The notes below the pieces were generated by a model. It saw only the letters and a list, made by a program, of their open reading frames with translations. It was not told the DNA's origin and ran no database searches. Source: Armatimonadota bacterium (lineage in GTDB: Bacteria > Armatimonadota > Fimbriimonadia > Fimbriimonadales > Fimbriimonadaceae). Taken from it: a DNA stretch of 64,000 bases. This document shows, piece after piece, positions 43,916 to 51,222 of the stretch. How positions within the stretch are numbered: the stretch's first letter is position 1; each line of letters opens with the position of its first letter. Made by a program: the position numbers and the translations under genes. The stretch is taken from assembly GCA_018268395.1 (NCBI GenBank), contig JAFDWQ010000008.1:1-64000 (forward strand). The letters are read 5' to 3'.

Positions 43916-44935
43916 ATGAATTCGATAAGGGGCTCGGTGGTCGTGATCGCGCTGATGTTCGCTTCATCGGCGTTCGCAGTCCGATACGAATGCGTCGACC
44001 TGGGAGCCGTGTTACAGGGGAACGCACGGGCTATGGCCCTGAACGACACCGGCATGGTCGTGGGCTCGACCGGGATCAACGACCGTGCGCCTGCGTACTG
44101 GACTGCCGCAACTGGGATGCAGCGGCTCGGCCCCGGCTCGGCCTCGTTAAGGCGGGGGCTCGCAACCGGGGTCAACGACTCCGGACTGGTCGTCGGGTAT
44201 GTCGACTGGTACATGGGCGGCTCGGTCAAGAACCAGCAGCCGTTCTCCTGGAAACTGGGAAAGGGCTACAAGATCCTCGAGACGGCGGGGTCTTCATGGT
44301 CGTTCCCGCAGGCCGTGAACTCGTCGGGTACAGCGTGCGGATACATCGCCACTCCTGAGACGGCGTGCACTTGGGACGCCGAGGGCCGGATCACGCTCTT
44401 GGGGAGGCTCGACCCTGACTTCGGATCGGGCGCGACCGACATCAACGACCAAGGCGAGGTGTGCGGTACGGCCAGCACGCCCCCGATGCCCGGCTATCCT
44501 CGGGCCTTCAGGTGGACGCCTTCAGAGGGGATGAAGAACCTTGGTGTCTTGCCGGGTTATCACAACAGCTTCGCCTCGGCGATCGACAATAAGGGGACGG
44601 TCATCGGCTATTGCTGGTCTGCGTTCTTGGGTTATCGAGGCTTCAGGTGTGAGTCCGGCAAAGCCATGGAGGACATCGGAGGGTTGGGGATGCTTCCGGA
44701 AGGCCTCAACGAGCGCGGGCAGATCGTAGGGGTGTTCGCCCCGGGTTCGAACGGTGTCCGAGCCATGCTCATTGAACCTGGGATAGGTCCGATCGACCTG
44801 AACACCGTGACGTCGGGGATCCCGACAGGATGGATCCTCGACACGGCTTATGACATCAATGAAAGGGGTGATATCGCTGGTATGGCGGCCGTTGGCAGGA
44901 ACGTGAGGGCCTTCTTATTGAGGCGCGTGGACTAG
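43916..44935 (+). CDS. HAF-repeat secreted protein
   Basis: This 339-residue protein has a signal peptide (SVVVIALMFASSAFAV) and repeated HAF-type units: GNARAMALNDTGMVVGS, GLATGVNDSGLVVGY, SGATDINDQGEVCGT, SFASAIDNKGTVIGY and DTAYDINERGDIAGM, each followed by an aromatic/AFRW segment. The repeats probably build a beta-propeller. The ATG at 43916 is preferred to 43898 because AGGAGG (43901-43906) is correctly spaced 9 nt before it. Family function unknown; likely extracellular. It is followed by the first copy of the RHS-locus repeat. Confidence 0.85.
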   Translation: MNSIRGSVVVIALMFASSAFAVRYECVDLGAVLQGNARAMALNDTGMVVGSTGINDRAPAYWTAATGMQRLGPGSASLRRGLATGVNDSGLVVGYVDWYMGGSVKNQQPFSWKLGKGYKILETAGSSWSFPQAVNSSGTACGYIATPETACTWDAEGRITLLGRLDPDFGSGATDINDQGEVCGTASTPPMPGYPRAFRWTPSEGMKNLGVLPGYHNSFASAIDNKGTVIGYCWSAFLGYRGFRCESGKAMEDIGGLGMLPEGLNERGQIVGVFAPGSNGVRAMLIEPGIGPIDLNTVTSGIPTGWILDTAYDINERGDIAGMAAVGRNVRAFLLRRVD

Positions 44936-44948
44936 TTGGCGGTGGCTT

Positions 44949-45142
44949 TGGCTGCCTCCAGACTTCCGGACACCACCTCACACCGCGCGCCGCCGGACCT
45001 CGTCTGGAGGCTTCGTCCGCACCGACTCACAGCGCGCGGTTTCACGGGCCAACGTGACGCGGCGTCCTTGCCCCGGTCTGCAACGACCTCCGGTGCGGCG
45101 GGATGAAGCGTGGACGCCGTTGCCAGACCGGGCCACCCGTCC
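44949..45142 (+). repeat. 193-bp two-hairpin repeat, copy 1
   Basis: Hairpin 1 has arms GCCTCCAGAC and GTCTGGAGGC around a conserved loop. Hairpin 2 has arms CCCGGTCTGCAACG and CGTTGCCAGACCGGG. The element ends GGGCCACCCGTCC and is followed immediately by RHS coding sequence. Copies 2 (47179-47371) and 3 (47991-48066, first hairpin only) are highly similar. Confidence 0.88.
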
Positions 45143-45397
45143 AGTGTTAACTCGTCAGGTACGACGACCTACACGTACGACGACAACGGCAACCTGGTGG
45201 CGGTCAAGGAGGCGCTCGTTCCGACCGTCACGACCATGTCGTATGATAAGGAGAACAGGATGACGCTGTACCGCTCCGGCAGCACAAGGACGACGATGGC
45301 CTACGACGGCGACGGCCTCAAGCGCTCGGTGCAGACTTCGGGGACCCTGACGACGCTCGTCTGGGACGGGCTCACGATCCTGCAGGAACGGACATAG
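45110..45397 (+). pseudogene. RHS repeat fragment, frameshifted
   Basis: The open frame contains YD-type repeats (TTTYTYDDNGNLVAVKEA, MSYDKENRMTLYRSGSTR and MAYDGDGLKRSVQTSG) and ends LVWDGLTILQERT at a TAG. The next frame resumes exactly where the RHS core should continue, so a single-base indel near 45396 separates the two. The first eleven residues come from the upstream repeat, and no long RHS barrel precedes it, so this is a truncated RHS remnant. Confidence 0.75.
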
Positions 45398-45401
45398 TCT
45401 G

Positions 45402-46313
45402 ATGGCGGTCAAGACGTACCAGCACGCGCACGGGAGGCTCGTCTCGGAGAAGACGACGGGCGGATCCCGCAAGGACTACCTGACCGATGCTCTGGGTTCG
45501 GTGACGTACGTGACCGACACCTCGGGCAACACGCTGGAAACGATCCGGAACGCCGCCTACGGAAAGAGGGTGAGCGGTGCCGCGCCGACCGTGACCAGGA
45601 CATGGGTGGGAACCTGGGGCTACGCCCAGACGGGCCTCCTTTGGGCCGATGTCTCCCTGCCGTACCGGCACTATAGCTCGCAGACCACCAGGTGGACGAC
45701 GAGGGATGTCTTATGGCCAAGGCAATTCGCATTCAGCTATTGTCTGGGGCGGCCAACAGGTCTCACTGATCGCTTCGGACTCAATGTCGGGCCACCTGGT
45801 CCTGTGTGTCCTCCCCCGAGCCCACCGTCAAACTGTGTCGAGTGTAGCAAGCCATGGAACGCGTACATTTACGCACTATGCAATTGCCCGCCCTGGGGGC
45901 TGTTCCATGACTTCGTGTGCGCAAAGTTGGCGCGAGACTATTACTTTACTTGTGGCAAACAAGGCAAGTACGGCATGCCAGGCATGTCTCCTTTCAGGGC
46001 GCATCCACGTAACGGACGACCCGGCGAAGTATACCCTGATCCACCGCCCCGACCATCGCTTTCAGGTGGAAGGATCAATCCAAGCATCGGTAAGGGCCAC
46101 GGGGGGCCACCCCCGAAACCAATTGAGGTTTCTCGTTGTGTAACACCTTCGCGCAATTTGATTGAGTGTATGGAATGCTGCAACATGAAGTTTATTGGTG
46201 AATCTCTTGAACTTTGCCACCATTTTTGCGAGTCTTATTGGGAGTACGTCGACGAAGTCATTAGAGAGGCTGAGATGGAACTCATTAAGGAAGCCGTTAG
46301 GGAGCTTGAATAG
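45402..46313 (+). CDS. RHS-repeat core with Cys-rich C-terminal tail (possible toxin domain)
   Basis: This 303-residue protein's residues 1-128 are the conserved RHS core (VKTYQHAHGRLVSEK, DYLTDALGSVTYVTD, YSSQTTRWTTRDVLWP, GRPTGLTDRFGLN). After the usual boundary the remaining 175 residues are a variable tail with 13 cysteines in pairs (VECSK, CNCPP, MECCN). No known toxin fold is recognised. In RHS proteins this tail is the toxin. It shares its last base with the start of the next gene (TAGTG), the layout of a toxin-immunity pair. The tail DNA is lower in GC than its surroundings. It is separated from the upstream RHS part by a frameshift. Confidence 0.75.
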   Translation: MAVKTYQHAHGRLVSEKTTGGSRKDYLTDALGSVTYVTDTSGNTLETIRNAAYGKRVSGAAPTVTRTWVGTWGYAQTGLLWADVSLPYRHYSSQTTRWTTRDVLWPRQFAFSYCLGRPTGLTDRFGLNVGPPGPVCPPPSPPSNCVECSKPWNAYIYALCNCPPWGLFHDFVCAKLARDYYFTCGKQGKYGMPGMSPFRAHPRNGRPGEVYPDPPPRPSLSGGRINPSIGKGHGGPPPKPIEVSRCVTPSRNLIECMECCNMKFIGESLELCHHFCESYWEYVDEVIREAEMELIKEAVRELE

Positions 46314-47095
46314 TGCTCTCTCAGAATCACACTATCAAGCTGCTCTTCATGCTGAGTCTTTGTATGCTCCCGCTCGTTGCATGCGAAAGTCGCACGGCTA
46401 CACTCGCAAAAACGTTGGATCGCGCAGAATTGCCCGGCTCGGCCAATGAAGCGGTGACGACGCTGCGCTCATTATCTGACGCACAAAAGAGTGATATTCC
46501 CTTCTTAATTAAGTACGCTAAGGATTCAAGTAAGCAGTTTCAAGGGCGTATCGTTGCGATAAGGACGGTTGTAGTACTGTCGAAAGGGGATGCAATTTCC
46601 CTCTTACAAGAACTCAGCACTGATCCGGATCAAAGGATGAGAGTGGCCAGTATCTTGCTTCTGGAGGGATTAAGCCGAGAGGTTACAGATAGAGTCAGCG
46701 AATCCCTACTGGGGGACTCCGTCCGGGGAGTCCGCGTTGTTGCAGCAAGCCACCTTGAGGTTCCGGTTAGGGGCGAAACGAGGAAGAAAGTCCTCCTTTC
46801 GCTGGCTGTTGAGTCTGAACGAGGAGTCGTGCTGTTCCTGTGGACATCTCTCTTGGATCCAGCCCGTGATAACATGGGTTTCACCAGTGACGACGATTTG
46901 ACCCTTGCGGAAGGGATCAGCAATTTCCACGAGTTCAGGCCACAAGAGTTCAGCAGTAATCTTACTAACGCATTTAGGCAAACGCAAACTAAGACGCCAT
47001 TGAAGGCCCCGAAGCTGTCAGCGGTCTTAAGGAGAAGCTCCGGTGCAGAAATGGGTTTGAAGGGAAACCTTGAGATCCTCCGGTTCTTACGGTGA
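46313..47095 (+). CDS. HEAT-like lipoprotein, candidate immunity protein
   Basis: This 260-residue protein has a lipoprotein signal (MLSLCMLPLVAC, Cys24) followed by helical HEAT-like repeats (SDIPFLIKYAKDSSKQFQGR, DQRMRVASILLLEGLSREV, DSVRGVRVVAASHLE). The GTG at 46313 overlaps the stop of the RHS tail by one base, so translation is coupled. HEAT-like proteins downstream of RHS or polymorphic toxins often act as immunity proteins. Membrane anchoring would place this one outside the cytoplasm, which should match where its toxin acts. Low GC, as for the tail. Confidence 0.65.
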   Translation: MLSQNHTIKLLFMLSLCMLPLVACESRTATLAKTLDRAELPGSANEAVTTLRSLSDAQKSDIPFLIKYAKDSSKQFQGRIVAIRTVVVLSKGDAISLLQELSTDPDQRMRVASILLLEGLSREVTDRVSESLLGDSVRGVRVVAASHLEVPVRGETRKKVLLSLAVESERGVVLFLWTSLLDPARDNMGFTSDDDLTLAEGISNFHEFRPQEFSSNLTNAFRQTQTKTPLKAPKLSAVLRRSSGAEMGLKGNLEILRFLR

Positions 47096-47178
47096 AGCTC
47101 TTGCTGGGACAGGTTGGCCGAGTGGCGAGTTCTCGGCATGAGGATGGGCCAGGCATGGCAACACGCTGGATTGACTTT

Positions 47179-47371
47179 TGGCTGCCTCCAGACTCCGGAC
47201 ACCACCTCACACCGCGCGCCGCCGGACCTAGTCTGGAGGCTTCGTCCGCACCGGCGCACAACGCGCGGTTTCACGGGCAGGTCTGATGCGGCGTCCTTGA
47301 CCCGGTCTGCAACGGTCTCCGGTCCGGCGGGATGAAGCGTGGACGCCGTTGCCAGACCGGGCCACCCGTCC
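47179..47371 (+). repeat. 193-bp two-hairpin repeat, copy 2
   Basis: This second full copy of the element at 44949-45142 lies between the HEAT-like lipoprotein and the small membrane protein at 47423. Arms GCCTCCAGACT and AGTCTGGAGGC here form an 11-bp stem. An extra GGACCGGGCCACCCGG follows at the 3' side. The interval 47096-47422 holds nothing else. Confidence 0.88.
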
Positions 47372-47422
47372 GGACCGGGCCACCCGGCCGAAAGTGTCGG
47401 TTTGGTGGAAACGTGTGATGAA

Positions 47423-47629
47423 GTGAGTATCGGAGAACTACAGCAATGGTGTAGAGCTGTACAGCTCCCGTTTGTAATAGTATTCGCAGGTATCTGCGTT
47501 GCATTAGCCTTGAGTAGAAAGAAGTCGGGTTTGTACCGTAAGCGTCTGTCCATGCTCGCTCTTGGTATGTTTGGGCTCCTCTTGTGCGCATCAGTAATAC
47601 CAGTTGTACTTAGCCAGAGGCAGCCCTAG
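47423..47629 (+). CDS. Small membrane protein next to an RHS-locus repeat
   Basis: This 68-residue protein has two hydrophobic segments (LPFVIVFAGICVALAL and MLALGMFGLLLCASVIPVVL) joined by a basic loop (SRKKSGLYRKRL). The GTG at 47423 is preferred. The longer frame back to 47339 is translated repeat sequence and gives the same MDAVARPGHPS start as the RHS fragment. Its position after repeat copy 2 suggests an orphan immunity protein or cassette remnant. No homology is recognised. Confidence 0.5.
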   Translation: MSIGELQQWCRAVQLPFVIVFAGICVALALSRKKSGLYRKRLSMLALGMFGLLLCASVIPVVLSQRQP

Positions 47630-47990
47630 TGTGGCTTTGTCTTGTGAAATAGTAAGGTGATCGGGTTGGCTGCCTTCCCGGCGGCATTCTGCCGCGGAAA
47701 CAACTTCGTGTTGAGTATGGCAACAATTGCGGCTCGGACCGATCCCAGGCCCACATGCAAGAGAGACGGGCTGTCCTCTTGACACGCCGTGGGACACTGC
47801 CCTGGCTTAGTTAGTGAACAGATACTGGGCTAAACATCCCTTACCGGCAAAGGTTTGAACTCAGTCTGAGAGCGCCCCACTCCAGATTCCTGCAATGCGC
47901 TCGACGGCTTCGGGCAGTACGACCCTCCGGACGTTTCTGTCCACGGAAGGATTCCAGCCATTGCTGACAAACTCCTGCCACGCACCGGTC

Positions 47991-48066
47991 TTGGCTGCCT
48001 CCAGACTCCGGACACCACCTCACACCGCGCGCCGCCGGGCCTAGTCTGGAGGCTTCGTCCGCACCG
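47991..48066 (+). repeat. Two-hairpin repeat, copy 3 (first hairpin only)
   Basis: This segment matches the first 76 bp of copies 1 and 2, including arms GCCTCCAGACT and AGTCTGGAGGC and the ending GCTTCGTCCGCACCG. Similarity stops after that, so the copy is truncated. Confidence 0.88.
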
Positions 48067-48280
48067 AATCGAAGTCCAAGCACGTCGTCGTGACGAGATA
48101 TGTCGGCCTCTGGGCCATCCCGGTTCTGGTCGTGCCGATTCCTGGCCAACCGGGAGGAGGGAGTCATCTGACGGGTGGCTCGGTCTGGCAACGCGCCATG
48201 ACGAGCCTTCCGAGCGCGCTTGTCCCGTTGCAGACCGGGTCAAGGACGTCACCACGGGTCGCGTCCCAGGTCGTCCGGCT

Positions 48281-48352
48281 TGTGGCCTGACCAAGGGTGA
48301 CCTCTTCCCGGGAGGCATGGGTGAAACCGGATGTCCGTGCCCGTTTGCACCC
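48281..48352 (+). repeat. Family-B repeat, partial distant copy
   Basis: GTGGCCTGACCAAGGGTGAC and the following sequence match the inner part of the repeats flanking the phosphoesterase/NTPase gene, continuing through GTGAAACCGGAT to TTTGCACCCC. It lies about 17 kb from them. Confidence 0.7.
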
Positions 48353-48480
48353 CTATCCGTGACACGGACCCTCAAAGCCTGGGTCGTCAGGGGAGCCCTC
48401 ACACTGCCATCGCATACCATTCGACTCCGAAAATGCAGGTTTCTTGCCCCGTTCCAGATTCCCTTGCACGCCACCCTCTG

Positions 48481-48573
48481 TGCTCGACACGTGCTCGACA
48501 CGTGCTCGGAACGTGCTCGGAACGGCCGTGTCGAGCACGTGTCGAGCACATCCGGAGCACACGTCGAGCACAG
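48481..48573. repeat. Cluster of GTGCTCGACAC direct and inverted repeats
   Basis: Four copies of GTGCTCGACAC or GTGCTCGGAAC run rightwards and are followed by inverted copies (GTGTCGAGCAC and variants), so the whole stretch can fold into one long hairpin around AACGGCCGTG. Confidence 0.85.
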
Positions 48574-48631
48574 ACAGAAGCTGGAGACGGCGTCGTCACT
48601 CTTGTCGCAGGCGACGTCGATTTGGACACTG

Positions 48632-48732
48632 GCCGGGAGCGTCAGTCCCGGCAGGGTGCGGACTCAAGTCCGCTGGACCGAATGCGGACTGAAGTCCGCG
48701 CTCCATAAACCGAACGCGGACCGACGTCCGCG
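48632..48732. repeat. Four consecutive short hairpins upstream of mqnC
   Basis: Stems are GCCGGGA/TCCCGGC (48632-48652), GCGGACT-CA-AGTCCGC type (48658-48673), GCGGACTGAAGTCCGC (48684-48699) and CGCGGAC/GTCCGCG (48715-48732). The last three are variants of one REP-like hairpin. They end 46 bp before the mqnC -10 element. Confidence 0.85.
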
Positions 48733-48792
48733 CTCTGTCCGGACCGACCCGAACCCACCCCCTCCAAGCCCGAAAGCGTACAATTCTAGGCG

Positions 48793-49887
48793 ATGCCCGT
48801 CCTTGAACGACCCGACGCCAAGACGATCGACGCGATCGCGGACAAGGTGTTCGCCGACGCCCGCATCACGGCCGACGACGCGAAGGCGCTGTTCGCCCAT
48901 CCCGACCTCAACGACCTCGCCGCGATGGCCAACTTCCGGCGCGAGCGGCGCACCGACCCGAAGGTCGTCACCTATGTCGTCGGGCGAATCCTCAACTACA
49001 CCAACGTCTGCTGGATGCGGTGCAAGTTCTGCGCCTTCTACCGCGTGCCCGGCGACGACGAAGGCTACACGCACAGCGAGGACGAGATCCTCGAGAAGGT
49101 GCGCGACACGGTCGAAAAGGGCGGCACCGAGATCCTGTTCCAAGGCGGCCTGAACCCCAAGCTCAAGGTCGACTGGTTCGAGAACATCTTCCGCAAGATC
49201 AAGGAGGCGTTCCCCACGGTCAACCTCCACGCCCTCAGCCCGGCCGAGATCAATTACGTCGCCCACATCAGCAAGCTCAGCGTCACCGAGACGCTCGAAC
49301 GGCTGCGCGCGGCGGGGCACGAGAGCATCCCGGGTGCAGGCGGGGAGATCCTCGTCGACCGCGTCCGTGAGATCATCGCGCCCTACAAGGACAAGACCGA
49401 CGAGTGGCTCGAGTGCATGCGGTCGGCGGCCGCGCTCGGCATGCGGTCCAGCGCGTCGATGATGTTCGGCCACGTGGAGACGACCGACGACCGCGTGGAG
49501 CACTTGCAGCGCATCCGCGACCTGCAGGACGAGTGCAGCCCGTTCCGCGCGTTCGTGACCTGGAACTTCCAGCCCGAAGAGACCAACTTGCCCGTGAAGC
49601 GCAAGGCCTCGGCGTTCGACTACCTGCGCACGCTCGCCGTCTCGCGCATTTACCTCGACAACTTCGACCACGTGCAGCTCTCGATCCTCACCCAGGGGCC
49701 GAAGATCGCGCAGGTCGCGCTCGGCTATGGGGCGGACGACTTTGGCTCGACGATGATCGAGGAGAACGTCGTCAGCGCACGCGGCAACAAGTTCATCCTG
49801 AACGCGGCGGAGTTCGAGAGGCTGATCGAAGACGCGGGCTATACGCCGCGTGTCCGGAACACGCGGTACGAACTTCTGCCCGCTTGA
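48793..49887 (+). CDS. mqnC: Dehypoxanthine futalosine cyclase (menaquinone biosynthesis)
   Basis: This 364-residue radical SAM enzyme converts dehypoxanthine futalosine to cyclic DHFL in the futalosine pathway to menaquinone. The iron-sulfur cluster motif CWMRCKFC uses C73, C77 and C80. Downstream features include EILFQGGLNP, LHALSPAEI, IPGAGGEIL and TWNFQPEETNL, all strongly conserved in MqnC. TACAAT lies 8 nt before the ATG (48779-48784), another leaderless-type start. No other men/mqn gene is in the window. Confidence 0.93.
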   Translation: MPVLERPDAKTIDAIADKVFADARITADDAKALFAHPDLNDLAAMANFRRERRTDPKVVTYVVGRILNYTNVCWMRCKFCAFYRVPGDDEGYTHSEDEILEKVRDTVEKGGTEILFQGGLNPKLKVDWFENIFRKIKEAFPTVNLHALSPAEINYVAHISKLSVTETLERLRAAGHESIPGAGGEILVDRVREIIAPYKDKTDEWLECMRSAAALGMRSSASMMFGHVETTDDRVEHLQRIRDLQDECSPFRAFVTWNFQPEETNLPVKRKASAFDYLRTLAVSRIYLDNFDHVQLSILTQGPKIAQVALGYGADDFGSTMIEENVVSARGNKFILNAAEFERLIEDAGYTPRVRNTRYELLPA

Positions 49888-49945
49888 TTCCGGGTTTGCG
49901 GTCGTTCGCCCGACGTTACGGGCGCCGGTGGTACGATCCGTCGGG

Positions 49946-50374
49946 ATGGAGACCGTCGAGGTGCCGTTCGAGATCGTCGCCCGAGAGCCGATGCCGGGCG
50001 TGCTCGCCTCGCTTCAGAAGGGCAAAGGATCGTCGGCCCGACCCGTCGAAGTCCGACGGACGACCGAGGCCGACCTGGTGCTCCCTTTCAGCTTGAAACT
50101 CGGCCCGGGAAAGGACGGCACACCCCGATGGTCGGGCCCGTTCCTTCAAAAGGATTCGCGCGGCGAATTCGTGTACGTCCGGTGGGGACGCTCCGCGGGC
50201 GATCCGGCGACGGAGATCAACCGCCGCGCCAAACTCTATCTCCACGACGTCACTGCTGAGATCGCACGGGCCGCGGCGACATCGGGCAAGCCTGTCCGCC
50301 TCGTCATCGCTGGCAAGGCCAAAGACGGCTGGCCCGCGTGCCCGACGGTTCCGGTCGTCGTCATGCCCGGTTGA
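49946..50374 (+). CDS. DUF5990 family protein
   Basis: This 142-residue cytoplasmic protein fits the DUF5990 pattern: VEVPFEIVAREPMPGVLASLQKGKG near the start, RWSGPFLQKDSRGEFVYVRWG in the middle, NRRAKLYLHDVT, and GKAKDGWPACPTVPVV near the end. The family has no assigned function; it is a small beta-rich domain. The ATG at 49946 has TACGAT 8 nt upstream (49932-49937), which excludes the longer frame starting inside mqnC. Confidence 0.82.
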   Translation: METVEVPFEIVAREPMPGVLASLQKGKGSSARPVEVRRTTEADLVLPFSLKLGPGKDGTPRWSGPFLQKDSRGEFVYVRWGRSAGDPATEINRRAKLYLHDVTAEIARAAATSGKPVRLVIAGKAKDGWPACPTVPVVVMPG

Positions 50375-50504
50375 CGCCCGTGACACCTCTTGGTACCCGC
50401 CACTTTCGAATCGAGGGGAGGCCGTCATTCAAGCCAAGTCCCCTGCTCCTTGAAAGGCTCAACGCTGACGCTCGAACGGAATCTCTGCGTGGGAGAGGGT
50501 CTCC

Positions 50505-51176
50505 TTAGACATAAAAGGTCGCGTGCGTCGCGCTGATCTTCCAACCTTCCGCCGTGCGCTGGAGGAAGAACGTAACGAGCGAGCTGTGCATGCTCCAAGG
50601 GATGCCCAACCCGACGATGGCATACCGGCCGTTCGAAGAGTAGCTTGGTGGCGAAGCGTAACCGTAGACCGTCCACTTCTCCAGAGAGGGATCCGCGTTC
50701 TTGTCGTCGCGGCGGAAGAGGAACCGGTTCGACTTGTCGGTCACCTTGATCCGCTTGTCCCAAGAGCGACCGGCGAGCGGAGCGATCCCTTGTGGCACGT
50801 ATCTCGGCCCGGAGTCCGTGTCGGCGTCTTTGATAGCGTCGAGAGACTTCTTGCTGCGCTCGAGCCGCGCAAGTTCGCGACGAAGCCGTTCGACGTCCGC
50901 TTTCGTCTCGTGTGCCGTCGTAGCCAGACCCTCGCGAATGCCCTTCAGATCGGCGTCCACGGACTCGCGCAGATGATCGAGGGCCGAGGTGAACGACACG
51001 CGCTCTGTTTCCCGGAACTTGGTGCCGAGGACCACGTAGTCCTTGGGTTTCCAGTCTGACGCGTACCACGGCTCGTGTTTGAGGAACGAAAGCATCGCGG
51101 TCTGGACGACGTCGCGGTCGTCATCGCTTGCGGGGGCCGCCGTGAGGAGGGCCAGACCAAGCGTCCAAGTCGACAT
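50505..51176 (-). CDS. Hypothetical secreted protein with coiled-coil segment
   Basis: This 223-residue protein has a short leader (STWTLGLALLTAAPAS). A helical region follows with coiled-coil character (ALDHLRESVDADLKGIREGL and TKADVERLRRELARLERSKKSLD), then a C-terminal beta part (WTVYGYASPPSYSSNGRYAIVG, SSLVTFFLQRTAEGWKIS) that resembles NTF2/SnoaL-like folds. TAGAAT lies 5 nt before the ATG (51187-51182). It lies on the same strand as the downstream-facing symporter gene. Role unknown. Confidence 0.65.
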   Translation of the reverse strand: MSTWTLGLALLTAAPASDDDRDVVQTAMLSFLKHEPWYASDWKPKDYVVLGTKFRETERVSFTSALDHLRESVDADLKGIREGLATTAHETKADVERLRRELARLERSKKSLDAIKDADTDSGPRYVPQGIAPLAGRSWDKRIKVTDKSNRFLFRRDDKNADPSLEKWTVYGYASPPSYSSNGRYAIVGLGIPWSMHSSLVTFFLQRTAEGWKISATHATFYV

Positions 51177-51222
51177 GACCTATTCTAGACGCGCTTCAGA
51201 CGGCGACCGTTTGGCCCGCGCG

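Larger units (their letters stand above)
47630..48792. other. Repeat-rich 1.1-kb interval without an intact gene
   Basis: On the minus strand from about 47985 to 47861 an open frame reads WQEFVSNGWNPSVDRNVRR and VVLPEAVERIAGIWSGALSD before a TGA. It looks like the 3' end of a gene cut off by repeat copy 3. Also present are an inverted hairpin copy at 48176-48245, a family-B-like copy at 48281-48352, the GTGCTCGACAC palindrome cluster at 48481-48573 and four hairpins at 48632-48732. Confidence 0.55.
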
